Shown here in pieces: positions 1 to 11,640 of a stretch of DNA of 64,000 bases; position 1 is the stretch's first letter, and each line of letters opens with the position of its first letter. The notes below the pieces were generated by a model. The model did no database searches. It was given only the letters and a program-made list of their open reading frames with translations, and was not told the DNA's origin. This DNA is from Vicugna pacos (taxonomy: Eukaryota > Chordata > Mammalia > Artiodactyla > Camelidae): positions 31,923,501 to 31,987,500 of the forward strand of contig NC_133005.1 of NCBI RefSeq assembly GCF_048564905.1, written 5' to 3'. The position numbers and the translations under genes are program-made.

Positions 1-1459
1 CTAAGGGAAGGGGACTGAGTTCCAAATCTGGATGCTGTGGAGCAAAGAGAAGCTGTGAGGAGGGAGAGATAATTGACACTGAGAGCCAGTGGGAATGGAA
101 ACTGAAGGGGCAGACGTTACCATAATATGAGGCCTTAGGAATATGCAGAAATTTGAAAGAGGGCTCATTCTACCCAAATCCCACAGGGAAGGGTGGCTTC
201 TGTTAGCACACAGGTTGCAGATAAATTTGGGATTAGGGGAACTCTTCTGAGACCCAGCCTCGGGAATACCCGTCATGGGCCCTCTGTCAAAGACAATGGC
301 TACTGGTGTTTCTAGGAGCTGCTTCTTAGTGGCTTCTGGAAATGGTGCAGCAGCCCACTGACGGTATCCCGGACCAGAAGTCAATCAGGAGTCCCGGAGT
401 CATGGCTGGATAAGGCAGGGTGGGAAAGGCGGTGGCTTGGGGATTAGGCCATACAAGTGAGGCCCCTTGCATCCATACTCAGTAAACTTCCAGGTGTGGG
501 TCAAGGCCTGGAAGTGGGTATCCTGCAGTTTCCTTCACGTCTGCTTCTTGCAGAAGTCAGGGAATAAAATCAACAAAGCCCAAGATTCAGCAGAGACATG
601 AGAAGATGGCTGGAAGTGTCACCCTCGTCCCTAGGCCTGCAAGCTGGCTAGGTCACCTAATGGGCTGCGTTAACCTACCTAGGGGAAGAAAAGCCAAGGG
701 CAAAAGGGGTGGTCAGCTCAGTGACCACCCCACCACCACCGATAAAAGCCACAGAGGTGAGTACTGTGTGCGTGTGGCAGCAACGCCCAGAGAGAAGGAA
801 CAGCCTACTGATGAGTCAGTCCCGATGGCAGCAGGCAGAGAGAACGAGCTAACTCCCCTTGCTGGGAGGGGAGACTCAGCAAACCCCATCCAATCACTGT
901 CAGGACCCCACTAAGTGCCAAGTGGGCATTACGGCATGGTCTGCATGCTATGCGTGTCTGCCCACCACACAGGTAGATACCTCAGAATGAGGTCTCAAAG
1001 CCGTCAAGGCAGGAAGGACCGAGGCTCCCTCAACAGGAGCTGGAGTAGTCACGGTTGGTTCAGCTGCTGCTCACTCATGTCACAGCCCAGTGAGGCCACA
1101 GGGTGGGGAGGTGCTGGGCTCCACATCCCATTCAGGGACCCAGGCTGCTGTCTGGAGATGCTACCTGCCTCACCTCGCGGTCTCCAATGTCACAGCAGGA
1201 GCGGAAGCGATGAGGCTCGCACGGCGGAGGGTTTTTACAGGTCTGGCCTGGAAGAGGCATGTATCACTTCAGCACATAGTCCTCTGGCCTCATCTGGAGG
1301 CAGGAGTCTGGGAATTGTATCCTTCCTGCCCACCCAGGAGGAGAAATAAACGGTACAAAGAATAAAACACCACCACATGAGTCTCTGCACTTGCCCAGCT
1401 AGTAGAGAGGAGGCCCTGCTCTCTGTAATTTCCACACTTGATTTCACTGAGCCTAAGAA
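1..1459. other. Unassigned intronic sequence
   Basis: No exon or repeat family that I recognise. A frame stays open over 1-384 on the minus strand, but the peptide is low-complexity-like and matches no family I know. An AP-1-type TGAGTCA lies at 812-818. Base composition is moderate with few CpGs. Confidence 0.5.
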
Positions 1460-1610
1460 AATGTAAGTCAAGTAATATCATTCTGTCCCTCTTCTAGATG
1501 GAGACACTGAGGCCCCGTTACTTGTGGAGTTTAATCCAACAGCAAAAACTGGGCAGAGCAAGGAGTCAAACCCAGTCCCGCCTGCCTCGCCGTCTCCGCT
1601 AAGGAAGAGC
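1460..1610 (-). repeat. MIR SINE, fragment
   Basis: The segment contains the MIR core in inverse orientation: a version of 'agatggagacactgaggc' followed by a degraded 'agtcaaacccag' block. Ancient tRNA-derived SINE, heavily diverged. Confidence 0.65.
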
Positions 1611-2968
1611 ACCTTCAACTGCTCGCAGAGACGCTGCTAACCACACTCCTGTCTCATGAGGGCCCAGCAGTTCCCCACTCACGTGTGTGAGGGATTAGAA
1701 GAGCAAACCACGGAGCACATTTTGCTGCCGATTGACTCAAACAGGAGGCTTTCCCTCCCGGAGAACAGACGACCAGCCACTCTGCCAAAAACTGTTCCAT
1801 CAGAGAGGAAGAGCTCCATTTACTGAGCTGCAAGCTGGTCACATCTGCCTCTGGATACGCATCTAAAGCAACAGGCCTGCTCCTCTGATTAATAATGAAA
1901 AGCTAGAACAGGCACATCTCATTTAGAAGAGAAGAGGCCAAATCCTAGCTACGTTTTCTACCTGGGTCCAGGAAAGCATCAAAAAGGAGGAGGATGAGAT
2001 GAATTTTAAAAACAAACAACACCCTTTAAAGCAGCAAAGAAATCCACCTGCCCAGGTGGTGGGGAAACTAAAATTTTATACTATTCCAGGAGCCCCGTGA
2101 TTCTGCGGAGCCGCATCACTTGTTTTTCATCCTATTTTAGGAAGGCATGCTACTCTTTAAGGGGGGAATGCGTTTGAAACCCACCGGTAGAACAGACCCG
2201 CTCTTTTGATAAATAGGGACGCGGAGGCCCAAGAAATGGTTGTTCAGATTTGATTAGCAGCAAAACAGAGGCCTCCTCCCTTCTGAGATAAACCTCATCT
2301 GAGCACCGGCTCTGCGTTCCCTGGATTGGGGTGCCAGCACATCATGGGCAGGGGACACAAGTGAGGAGTTTAAAAACAATGCAGGGTAGGCATAAGGAAC
2401 CCCACTGATTACATCAGAAACCCGCTGTCCACCCACTGCAATTGCTGAGTTACTGCTTTTTAGCCTCTGCCTCCTGCCAAGTCTCCACCTTTGCTTTTTA
2501 AATGTTTAAACGTGTTGCTACAATTTCTTCATGAGGATCATCTCTAGGTGAGTGGTTACGTTTGCTTTTGAAGTGTACAGGAGTTTCGTCCACCCCTCCC
2601 CGATCCCACCCATCCCCATTTGGAGTCACTGGGCTCCATCAGCAGGTAGACGACTGATGGGCTGAAGAGGGGGCATGCTGGGGGAGTGTGGGCACAGTGA
2701 CAGCTCCCAGGGCCAGCTGGGCTGGTGTGGGCTGTTCACCTGGACATCCTATCTCACTCCCCATATCAGAATAAACCAGAAATCAAACGTCAATGTTTTA
2801 GAGAGACTGGGGCTCAGAAGAGCTGAAGTACTTCTTCACACTCACGTGACCAGCTCTGCCTTCTCTCTCCCTCGTCTCACGCCCCACCCGGCCAGCAGCC
2901 TACAACACCGCAGACGAATACCACAGTATGAGGCGTCAAGCAGCCTCCCCATGGGGAGGGGTCTGGGT
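1611..2968. other. Unassigned intronic sequence
   Basis: AT-richer than the preceding kilobase, with scattered homeobox-like TAAT cores around 1890. I see no exon, no clear repeat and no structured RNA. Confidence 0.5.
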
Positions 2969-3178
2969 CAGAGCTTCTCGCCCTCAGCACAACTGGCCTT
3001 TGGGGCTGAATCATCTTTGTTGGGAAGGCTATCTGGTGCATCATACAAATTTGGCAGCATCTCTGGCCTCTGCCCACTAGATGTCCATACTCCCCTTCCA
3101 GGTGTGACAATTAAAATGTCTCAGGACATTGCCAAGTGTCTCCTGGGAGATGAAATCAGCCTCGGTTAAGAACCACTC
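2969..3178 (-). mobile_element. MER20 (hAT-Charlie non-autonomous DNA transposon), near full length
   Basis: The segment matches the MER20 consensus over its whole 210-bp length in reverse orientation, including the block reading 'tctgcccactagatg' and terminal inverted repeats (CAGAGCTTCTC at the left, GGTTAAGAACCACTC at the right). It is flanked by a degenerate 8-bp target-site duplication, gtctgggt at 2961-2968 and atctaggt at 3179-3186, as expected for hAT elements. Confidence 0.9.
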
Positions 3179-3404
3179 ATCTAGGTAGAGGCTATAACCC
3201 CTCAGAGGCAAACCAGACACCAGTAAGGGGACAGAAGCAATGATCTGGAGCATCTCTTCCAGATCTGGAACCCAAGCTTTATCTGAATCTGAGCCCGAAA
3301 CGTTGGTCCTCAGAAACAATATTATATGTAGATTTGCCACAGAAGAGAACATTATGGAAAATTAGCATTGGGAGGCTCAGAAAAAAGTCTTAATTACAGC
3401 AGGT

Positions 3405-3560
3405 CTATGACAGATCGTGGGCTCTGAGACTCTAAGTAGGCTGGGTAATCAGGCTTCAGCATCCTCATCTGAAACAAGGGAGCAGGTGAGGATTAAGTAG
3501 AACCTCATTGAAACATTCAGGGCAGTGTCTAGCACACAACAAATGGTCCACAAATGTTAG
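3405..3560 (+). repeat. MIR SINE
   Basis: Forward-oriented MIR: 'gggctctgagactc' near the 5' side, 'cctcatctgaaacaaggg' in the core, and a tail like 'gtgtctagcacacaacaaatg'. Most of the element is present but diverged. Confidence 0.8.
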
Positions 3561-4104
3561 CTCACTAACACACAGTCCTTGCAGCTCATTCCATACCCCA
3601 GATAATTCCTCCATTTGAACACAGGAGGGTAATGTTCCAAGTGAATGAGGGTTTAATGCAGTTGCCGTTTGATTTAATTTCCAAATGCGTTAAAAGTGTT
3701 AATGCAACCCATCAGCATGCAGCTGATGAAGTAGTCAAAATAATTCAAGGAAACCAATACTTGTCAGGTTTTATTTATCCACATTTACGCTTTTTTTTAA
3801 AAAAAATAAGTTAGTCTTTGTGCCCATAAAGAGTACAATATACATAGATATCTTCCAGTTCGCCTCCTCCCCACACACACATATGTTCAAGTTAAGTTTC
3901 CTACTTTCCTTCCATCTGTCATTTTTCTCTTCCCACAGAAAGCTAACAGTGGACGTTATCCAAGAGTGAGGGAGTCAGGGGCAAAAACCAGGCAGCTGGC
4001 AAAGGCGGGGATGAAGCAGACTGATGAAGACAAACATAAATATAGGGACAGTTCACAAAGGATGAACACATGCACGACCCCTCTCCCAAATCTAGAAAAG
4101 CTGT
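3561..4104. other. Unassigned intronic sequence
   Basis: AT-rich, with a T8/A-rich tract near 3790-3810 and a short (AC)-rich patch near 3870. No exon or clear repeat. Confidence 0.45.
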
Positions 4105-4205
4105 ACTATTACTCCATCTCATAATTTAGACAGTCATGAAATGCCATTCCTAACACACAGCTAACACAGGGCAGGACCAGGATTTGAACCTCCAAGACTT
4201 ATGAT
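4105..4205 (-). repeat. MIR SINE, short fragment
   Basis: Contains the inverse MIR signature 'cacacagctaacac' followed by 'accaggatttgaacct'. Only the 5' portion of the SINE survives. Confidence 0.6.
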
Positions 4206-4919
4206 TTGCAATGTATAGGTGCTTGCCAATAGCAGTCATGGTTAAAAAAAAATTGATAAAAGTTACAACTAAAGAAAGACAAAAAATAAGAGGATCAGGA
4301 TATTTTCCTACAGAGAATGGAGCCTGCAGAGAAGATGAAGACACTAAGGTTTCTCTGAAATCTTCCAAGAAAACTAGGGTCAGATATGGAGTGGAGGGAG
4401 GAAGCAGGTAAGTCTGACGTAAACATGTGTTGAACTTGCAGACACAGGCTGAAGCAGGGACACACCAGGAGGCAGGACTCGGGAGGAATACGGAGGGCTC
4501 ACCTCAAGGCAAGCCTTCCCTGACAGCCATTGAGGAAAGCCCAGAAGTTTCTAAAATGACCATCATCATGGCCACATGGAAGACTGGATAAGTAGCATGA
4601 TGCTGGCTGGTCAACTGAGACCCTGAGGCCCCGAAATTGCAACCAAAGAAGGCAAAGGAAGGCCATAGGAAGAACATGGGGAAATACAAAGCTTACAGCT
4701 TCCATAACTAGCAAAAAAGAATAAAGGGGCAAAATTTTTAAAGGAAAAGATTTTTTTTTTAAAAGAGGCACCCATAAAGGATATAAAACATCCTCAGGGG
4801 TAGGAGGAAAACCTGGAGTTCAAACAGTAATGAGAAGCTTGGGAAAGGAAGGAATGTGAGGAGTCAGAAACGCCCCTGGCGTACTTGTGAAGGAAGGCTC
4901 TGAGAATGCCCCGCTGGAT
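4206..4919. other. Unassigned A-rich intronic sequence
   Basis: A-rich, with homopolymer runs at about 4243-4251 (A9) and 4750-4760 (T11). Frames read here are short and show no family likeness. Nothing further is supported. Confidence 0.45.
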
Positions 4920-5535
4920 GTAACAATGTTTGAGCACCTCCTGTATGCTGGGTACTGTGCTGGTGTCCTGGAGCCATCAGGAAGCAAGACCTACAAAGTG
5001 TCTTCCTTCAGGAGTGTGTGTAACACACAGATGTGAATAGCAATGACGGGCCGTGGTAAGAGCTCGGAAAACACCAGAGCCTGAGACAATGGCACAGAGA
5101 TACAAGAGGCAGCGTGGTCGGGGGAGGCTCTCCAAGAAGCCGATGTCTGAGCGGAGACCAGAGTGAACAAAGCAAATGAGCCACATAATCATAGGGAAGA
5201 AAAGCATTTCGGGCAAAGAGAGAAGAGCAAGTACAAAGGTCCTAAGGTCAGACTTAAGTGGCTATGGTTTGAGGAAGAGGAAACAGACTAGTGTGGCTCT
5301 AGAAGAGAATTAGAGGACAAACAGGGGTGAGGGAGGTCAGAGTCAGACACAGAGAGGGGCCAGGTCTAGAGACCATGTCAAGAAGTTTGGGTTTTACTCT
5401 GAGGCTAAGAAACTCTTGGAGGGTTTTAAGGAAACACCATGATTTAATTTGTTTTCAAGAGATGTCAGTGGTGCAAGAGCGGGGCAGGGAGGAAGCTGGC
5501 AAAGTCATCCAACTGCAAAGGAAGGGGGTTTGGTC
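4920..5535 (-). repeat. L2 LINE, 3' part, antisense to the + strand
   Basis: The + strand shows the inverted L2 3' end ('tgagcacctcctgtatgctgggtactgtgctgg'-like, broken here for length) followed by blocks typical of antisense L2 coding sequence: 'aagtacaaaggtcctaaggt' and 'aagtttgggttttactctg'. Highly diverged, so from early mammalian history. Confidence 0.8.
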
Positions 5536-5540
5536 CCGTG

Positions 5541-5768
5541 CAGTGATCAGCACACTGTGTCCCAGGAGTCAAATCCAGCTCTGTGCCTGTTTCTATAGAT
5601 AAAGTTTTACTGCCACACAGCCTCCCTCATTCACTTACATGTTGTCTAGGACTGCTTTTACTTCGTCTACAACAGCAGGGCTGAATGGTTGCACCAGAGA
5701 CGGGATGGCCCACAAAGCCGACGCCGCCGACTGTCCTGCCCTGTGCAGGAGCAGTTTGCCACCTCCTG
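5541..5768 (+). mobile_element. Ancient DNA transposon of the 'caaactatggccc' type
   Basis: A roughly 230-bp element starting cagtgatcagcac and ending gcagtttgccacctcctg, so with hAT-like inverted ends. The interior has the recognisable block 'aaagttttactgccacacag' and 'gatggcccacaaagcc'. A second copy of the same family lies at 53558-53700. I recognise the consensus but will not assert a family name. Confidence 0.65.
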
Positions 5769-6054
5769 GCCTAGGGCACTGACAGGAGAGGTGGTGGACA
5801 GTGGTGATGGTCTAGGCAGACTTAGGAAGTGGAGTCTGGAGGGCAGAGGCCAGACTCCAGCCCAGGCTCTTTGACCCCATGCCTGCTTTCTGACCACTGA
5901 GCCACAGAGCCCCCAGCCCCTCTCTGCTTCGGAAGGCCTGCAGAGAACAAACACCGGTGCTCCGAGTCCAGCTCTCACGACAGCCTTCACGGAGCTCCAG
6001 GGGCTGTCCCAGCTGAATGTTCAGAGTGCTCACTGGCTCTGCCTCTTCTCCCAG

Positions 6055-6158
6055 CGCGCCGCTGTCCTCCCTGGCTGCTCTCACTGAAGAGATGGGGGCC
6101 CGTGGCCTGGTCGTCTCGGAAGGCCGAAGACGCTGCAGGGTTCCTGTACCGGAAGCCG
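6055..6158. promoter_or_regulatory. Intronic CpG cluster with an ETS-type motif
   Basis: I count ten CpG dinucleotides in about 105 bp. That is dense against the CpG-poor intron around it. A CCGGAAG ETS core sits at 6149-6155. No repeat explains the density. It may be a small regulatory element or an unmethylated patch; function is inferred only. Confidence 0.3.
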
Positions 6159-6781
6159 TTGTACCCCCACTTCCATCTCTCAGGCCTTACTATTTCAGTG
6201 AGTGCAGACCAACTTCTAGTTGTCTGAATCTCCAAGGCTTTGGCCTTCATCCGAGTTCCGGGAAGGCCCCCTCCATCCCGAGCAACAGGCCAGAAGTGTC
6301 AGGAAATTAACTCCTCCACCAATGACTGGTAGGAGTCAGGGTACAAATAACCCAACTCCCTCAGGCCGCAGGAGTCTGCACTGAGTCTCAGAGTTCTGCA
6401 GTTAGGACTGAGCTCCAGATGCCCGCAGTAGTCACTTGAAAATGTCCCTTTTATCGACTGTCCTTTCTTCCCTGTCTCACCTCTCTAAATCCCAAATAAA
6501 CTTATTACACTCAAATCTTTGCCAAGTCTGCTTCTAGAGGGTCCCTATCCTATGTGCCTCTCATCTTCACTCCTCTTCCAAACACAGGCGCTGCTTCTAG
6601 CCAAAGCCACTGCCTAGCAATGGTTTTCCACTGGGCACTGGCAGGACTGGGGAGAAGAATAGATGGATGCAGAGGTCCAGACTCAGGAGTGTGTGTGTAC
6701 CACTGTCCATGGACCATGGATGGGGGAGGGCCCATCAGAGGCCCTGACTCCTACAGAATAAAGTTACAACTCCTATTCTGT

Positions 6782-6810
6782 AAACAAAACAAAACAAAAC
6801 AAAACAAAAA
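6782..6810. repeat. (AAAAC)n simple repeat
   Basis: About six units of aaaac in tandem, ending in a run of five A. No SINE or L1 body could be recognised next to it. Confidence 0.95.
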
Positions 6811-7054
6811 TACCTCTACAAATGCCCCCCTCCCTGCCTACAGTTCCAGGCTTAAACATGTCACCCACTCACGTCTCAAAATTAGGAGTCAGGGTGTCCT
6901 TGCTCATGAGCCTGTCAGGCCACAGGACAGAGCTCCAATGGAACTCTAAGACCTCTTCCAAGACTTTCCCAAACTGCATTAGTTGTTCCATCCTCTGTGT
7001 TTCCCCATTTCACACCTGATTACAGACACCACCATATTGGGTTTTGCAACAAAT

Positions 7055-7270
7055 GTGGTATAGAAGGAAGAGCATGAGCTGAAGCACAGGCAGGTCTGGG
7101 TTTGAAACCTAGCTCTGCCGTGTGTAAGCTGTGTGGCCTTGGAATAATTACCTAGCCACTCTGATCCTCCATGCCCTCATTTGTAAAAGGGAGATGCTAA
7201 CAACCCCTGTAGCATGGGGTTATTGATAGAATTAGTAAGATAGTATAGTAAGTGCCCAACACAACTAAAT
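7055..7270 (+). repeat. MIR SINE, near full length
   Basis: Reads through the MIR from 'gaagagcatgagctgaagc' to 'ctgggtttgaaacctagctc', 'ctgtgtggccttgg', 'ctcatttgtaaaagggagat' and the 'agtgcccaacac' tail. One of the most complete MIRs in the window. Confidence 0.9.
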
Positions 7271-7904
7271 GGCCATGCATCATAGGATTACACGATTCTT
7301 CCGCCAGACTGAGAGCATACGACGCTTCCTGACACACAGCTGGGGCTCAACGAACTCTTAAACAAATGAATACAAGAACAAGTCAGCTACTCCAGCCATG
7401 CAATCTTTAAACCAGAGGCTATAAACTCACAGGCCTACCGGAGCCAGACTAGAGACGTGAACAAAATGAGCCATGTAAGGACAATGGTCGGCTGTGCAGC
7501 ATGTGCCCTAGAACAGGACAGTCGCACCTGCCCGCCATCGCCATCTCAGAATGCAGGCTGAACACGTTAAAATCCAGTACAACTTCAAGAGGAGTTTAAG
7601 TACTAAAACAAAATGGTAAAAGAAAAAGAAAAACGCAGTGTCACAGAAGTAAAGCATTTCTGCAACTGACTTGGCCAATGGGCTGCAATTGATGACCTCA
7701 GTCCCATTCTAGAGGAAAGAGAACTTAAGATGACTAAATTTAAATCTCCATAGTCCAGGTTATCATTCCTTTAAGCCGAAAAAGGAAAACGGACCATTTA
7801 TTTGGTCCGTACCCCTTAATAATAGTAAAATATGATTACTGAGTTACAGATTTAACTGGGTATTAGGAGCTATACATCTAATGTCTCCCTCTCATAAAAG
7901 TCCA
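7271..7904. other. Unassigned intronic sequence
   Basis: AT-rich toward 7600-7870, without an exon or clear repeat. The opening bases (about 7300-7370) carry 'gacacacagctggggctca', a possible further MIR or L2 tail remnant. Confidence 0.4.
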
Positions 7905-8010
7905 ATTAAATGTATTTACCCCCATTGAACAGATGAGGAAACTGAGGCAAATACATGCACTGCCTGAAGACACAGACAACTGGGGCCAGGATCGAGATCA
8001 AAACTCAAGA
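7905..8010 (-). repeat. MIR SINE, fragment
   Basis: The + strand shows 'acagatgaggaaactgaggc', the inverse of the MIR core, followed by a degraded 'ctggggccaggatcgag' block. Confidence 0.8.
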
Positions 8011-8999
8011 TGTTTACATCCAAAATCCCTACTCTCGACCCTACCCAGCTGCCTTGATGGAAAGTCATGTCAGTACTTAAATGAGAACATCTGACTCTCA
8101 GCACCAGTACTGGATTTCTTCCGGGCACTAATCTGTATATTGACAGGAAGGTTTTGAGCCCATGGTAGGTTGTTAAATGGAACTAGAAGACAAATTTAAA
8201 AATCACTTCCACCAACAAATTTTTTGTGTGTTAGAAAATTTTCATCAGGATCACATCTGCATAAGTTTGGTTGAAGAGATCTACGCCCTTGGAATAAGTT
8301 AAAACACCTTGAAATCAGAGACACTGGGAAACCTAGAAATAGAGAGAGAATTAGTGCATTTATGAGCACTGGTCTGGAATAGGTAGGTTGAGGGGCCAGA
8401 TTGTCAAATGAGCAAAACCTCAATTATAGAGTAATCTAATGTACACCAGGCACATTATCACAACTCAATAAACAGCTCTTCAGAATTAAGTAATTTCAAT
8501 TTGCTTTCATTTTGATCTGGTGTGTCGCCCCGAGAATTTGGTATTACCTACACTCAAATTAGGTGTCATCTTCCGAGGCACTAATGCTCACAATTCCCGG
8601 CTAACACACGAGCCACAAGCCAGACAGCCATAGACACACCTGTTCAGGGAAAGACAGAGACCCAGCCTGGACCTCCACCCTCCATAGCTTGGCCCAGCAC
8701 AAGCGTCTGCTGCCAAAGCCATCAGAGGGGCCTCCAGCCCCTGGCACTCCTGGGCACTGAGGGGCCTATGACCTCTCAACCCCAGCACGGCCCCAGTTCT
8801 GAATGAATGATGCCAGGTGGTGAGGTGGATGAGCACAAGCAGAACCACCTTTTCTTTTGTCCCAGATTCCTGGCTCACCAGTGGTGGATACAGGAGGGAA
8901 CCCGGGGAGTCTGACCTAGTGGGGAACCCCATGACTCAAATGTTCTCAAGCCCACATATTGACCCCTACTTTTATATTTCCTCCCTTCCTTTCTGAACG
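8011..8999. other. Unassigned intronic sequence
   Basis: A short MIR-like tail ('ccaggcacattatcac...actcaataaac') lies near 8445-8475. The frame open over 8588-8932 on the minus strand encodes no recognisable domain. No exon is supported. Confidence 0.4.
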
Positions 9000-9130
9000 C
9001 TCAGCACGTGACTGAATAGGGAGAAGGCGCTGGTCCCCACTCTGCAGAGGAGGCCTTAACTGATTTCTCCAGGGCCACGTAGATACCAATCAAATCGGTA
9101 TGGCACCCGGGTCAGGGGACCTGCCGCACC
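9000..9130 (-). repeat. MIR SINE, degraded
   Basis: Inverse MIR blocks 'ccactctgcagaggaggcc', 'gatttctccagggccacgta' and 'ggcacccgggtcagggga'. Strongly diverged. Confidence 0.55.
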
Positions 9131-9179
9131 CACCCATTCATGACTTCACCACCTTTCATCCTGGCAAGTCATTTATTTT

Positions 9180-9390
9180 CTTTAACAAAACCTTATAGGT
9201 CAGTGGGCCAAGCACTGTTCTAAGAACCCCTACATCCATTGTCTCATGTAATCCTCAGGACACACACACCCCTGTGAGGGAGGTAATCCTATAGCCCCTC
9301 TCCCAGATAAGCTGGGAGAGGGTGAAGTTTGAGGTAACAGCGCTGCGATGAGACGGGGCCAGGATTCCAACCCGGGCATTCCGGCTCCAG
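9180..9390 (-). repeat. MIR SINE
   Basis: The whole inverse MIR can be followed: 'ccaagcactgttctaagaac', 'tgtctcatgtaatcctcagg', 'ctcccagataagctgggag' and 'ccaggattccaacccgggc'. It is immediately downstream of another MIR piece in the same orientation. Confidence 0.85.
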
Positions 9391-9593
9391 AGTCCTTCCC
9401 TGTCTCTGAATTAGAACTAAACGGAGGAAACCTGGGGAAAACGCTGGCCGGGGTGGTTGTCTTCCTGGGATGCCCCAGGATCTGCTCCCTCCCTCTCAGC
9501 CCACACAATCTGCGTGACTTGTAAACCAGGAACGGGAAGTTAAATCTGGGGAGCAGCCCTGTCTCCTGGGAGAGCACTTAGCCCTTGAGAAGA

Positions 9594-9620
9594 TTTTGTT
9601 TTGTTTTGTTTTGTTTTGTT
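9594..9620. repeat. (TTTTG)n simple repeat
   Basis: Five and a half units of ttttg in tandem. The complement of the repeat type seen at 6782-6810. Confidence 0.95.
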
Positions 9621-9808
9621 TCATCAGATTTTCTCCCCACCAGGAAAGAAGGCAGATTTCTATTTTTTCTCTTTTTTGTTGTTTGTTTGTTTTTAACAAG
9701 TGCAAATACTTCAGTACTAATGTATTTAAGCAGTCTGGCTCAGCCGTGGCAAGGGGCTCTAAGACATAAGTGAGTCATTCTTCATAAGATACTTGCCCCG
9801 CAGAGCTC

Positions 9809-9850
9809 TGGGGCCTTCAGGGAAGTTCCTGGGGCCTTCAGGGAAGTTCC
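9809..9850. repeat. Perfect 21-bp tandem duplication
   Basis: Two identical direct copies of a 21-bp unit beginning tggggccttcaggg, at 9809-9829 and 9830-9850. Absence of any mismatch points to a recent slippage or microduplication. Confidence 0.95.
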
Positions 9851-9954
9851 TGGCCGCACGCTCCAGGGTGACAGGCTTCCTCTGCTTGCTGCTGCTTCTG
9901 GGTGTCGGTACCTTTCAGTTTCTTGTTTGGCTTGGGTACCGTCAGCTTTTTAGG

Positions 9955-9978
9955 GTGTGTGTGTGTGTGTGTGTGTGT
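9955..9978. repeat. (GT)12 microsatellite
   Basis: Twelve uninterrupted GT units; likely to be length-polymorphic. Confidence 0.95.
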
Positions 9979-10789
9979 TTCTTTAGGAAACTGGAAGTTA
10001 GTACCCCAGATGCCAAAAAGGCCATGATCCTCAGGCCCTCCAGATGTGACCAAAATAGCCTGAGCCAGCCGCTGGTTCACCCCCACTCTGCCTCTGAGGA
10101 CCTCTCCCTGTTTCTCCACCTGCTCGTGGCTGCTCTCCCAGCCACAAGGCGAATTAAAATGAAACCAAGGTGCAAAGCCACAGGCAGGACTAAATGAGAC
10201 CGCAAATGTGAAGGAACTTCTACATTCGAGGGGCCCAGCTTCCAGCTTACCACCATCTAAATGTAAGAAGGGGAAAAAATGCAATGGGGAAAAAACAGAC
10301 ACTAAAAACATGATATTTAATAAAGGATTTCAATAAGGTGTAATATAAAGGGTCCTGGTTACCAGGAGCACCAAGCCACCACTGCCCACCATGAAGGGGC
10401 CTCTGAAGGAGGCCACCCAGCTTGTCCCTTAAAACAGAGCAGCGAGGGCTGCAGGTGAGGGGACAGAGCAGCAATGGCTCATGGGTCATGTGGACAAACG
10501 TGGTCACTGCATGGCTCCCCCCAGGCTGAACTCAGACCCAGGACACACAGCCAGCAAAGGATAAATCACTGTCCCAGGAAACCCCAGCCAGCCCTCCAAA
10601 CAAAGGCAGGGATGCTTCACCATGGAAATCACCCCCTCTGCCCCAGAAACCTCTGGATTTGGCTTCCCACACCTCCTCCTCCACACCTGGGGACACAAGG
10701 AAAGACTAAACGAGGCATTTTCTGGTTCCACTTGTCTGCGTGTGGGAAGTCCAGAACCCTGCACTAGCGCCATGGTCCTTCACCCTCTG
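9979..10789. other. Unassigned intronic sequence
   Basis: No exon or clear repeat. Overlapping frames on both strands between 10470 and 10770 are open by chance; their peptides are unlike any family I know. Confidence 0.4.
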
Positions 10790-10910
10790 CTCTCATTGCC
10801 AACTCTGCACCAGGCATGTGCACGGTGCTGGGTAGACCATGGAGCACACGAGAAAACACAGTCCCCCTCCCGGATGGCCCCCATTCCGGTGTGGGAGGTC
10901 GCCATTAAAG
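10790..10910 (-). repeat. L2 LINE 3'-end fragment
   Basis: The + strand reads 'caccaggcatgtgcacggtg' then 'ctgggtagaccatggagcac', the inverse of the L2 3' terminus. Confidence 0.55.
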
Positions 10911-10944
10911 AGGAAGAGTTGCAGAGGGCACAGCTCAGGAAATT

Positions 10945-10974
10945 ACATATTCACCGAGTACATATTCACCGAGC
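10945..10974. repeat. 15-bp tandem duplication
   Basis: Direct repeat of acatattcaccgagt (second copy ends gagc), at 10945-10959 and 10960-10974. Confidence 0.9.
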
Positions 10975-11224
10975 ACCCGAAAGACCTGCCAAGGCCACTG
11001 TGACACACAAATCAATCTTACAGCACCAAAAAGCCGAGATACGAGCCTAATGCGATCAAAATGATGGTCTCTTTTATACATTAATGGCACTCAATGTAAA
11101 TTTTTTAAAGATGATTTTTTTTTCCTGTTAGTAGTTTTGTCCGTGACCGCCCAGTTTGTGAATCTACAGCTGAAGTGTCCACAACACTCTGGTGACAAAA
11201 AGAATTCCTGCTGAGGCCAAGCAT

Positions 11225-11640
11225 TCCTTTACTTACCCACCATTCAACAAATATTTTAAGGTGAAACCTTATGAAGTGACTGACTGCGCAGGTGAAAGCA
11301 GTTGAGCGCGGGCAACCTCAGCTGGCTTGGGGGGTTTCAGCACTCATGCCAGGCGCGCCACTGAGCTGGGGGGACTGACTGTGAACCAGGAACCAAACAG
11401 AAGACACCCCTCTTTTCACAGAGCTGATATCCTCAAGGGGGAGACGGAAAATTGCCAAGTAAACAAAATTAAGAAAACATATACTTTGGAAATGTGATGA
11501 GTGAAAAAGAGACAAGGTGATGTGATAGAAGGCGACCATCAAAATGTAGGGGTCAGGGGAGAGTGACTCAGAGACGACGAATGATTACAGTCAGGCTGAG
11601 ACCTGATGAGTGACAAACGGGCAGCCACATGTCTCCGTCT
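11225..11640 (-). repeat. L2 LINE, degraded, antisense
   Basis: Inverse L2 blocks can be followed: 'ttcacagagctgatatcctc', 'ggggagacggaaaattgcc', and an 'aggggtcaggggagagtgac' stretch corresponding to the coding 3' end. Diverged. Confidence 0.55.

Larger units (their letters stand above)
5769..7054. other. Mostly unassigned intronic sequence with a CpG cluster and a simple repeat
   Basis: Contains the CpG-dense patch at 6055-6158 and the simple repeat at 6782-6810 (separate entries). The part around 6290-6560 ends with 'aaataaacttattacactc' and 'gtctgcttctagaggg', which resembles the 3' part of an old mammalian LTR, but I could not place it with confidence. Confidence 0.45.

Noticed and set aside
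9793-10311. Overlapping frames of 134 and 157 codons on opposite strands
   Set aside because: They run through the tandem duplication and the GT microsatellite, and the peptides contain Cys-Val or Thr-His runs from the repeat.
10945-10974. Short tandem repeat as the start of a CRISPR-like array
   Set aside because: Only two adjacent copies without spacers, in a mammalian intron.
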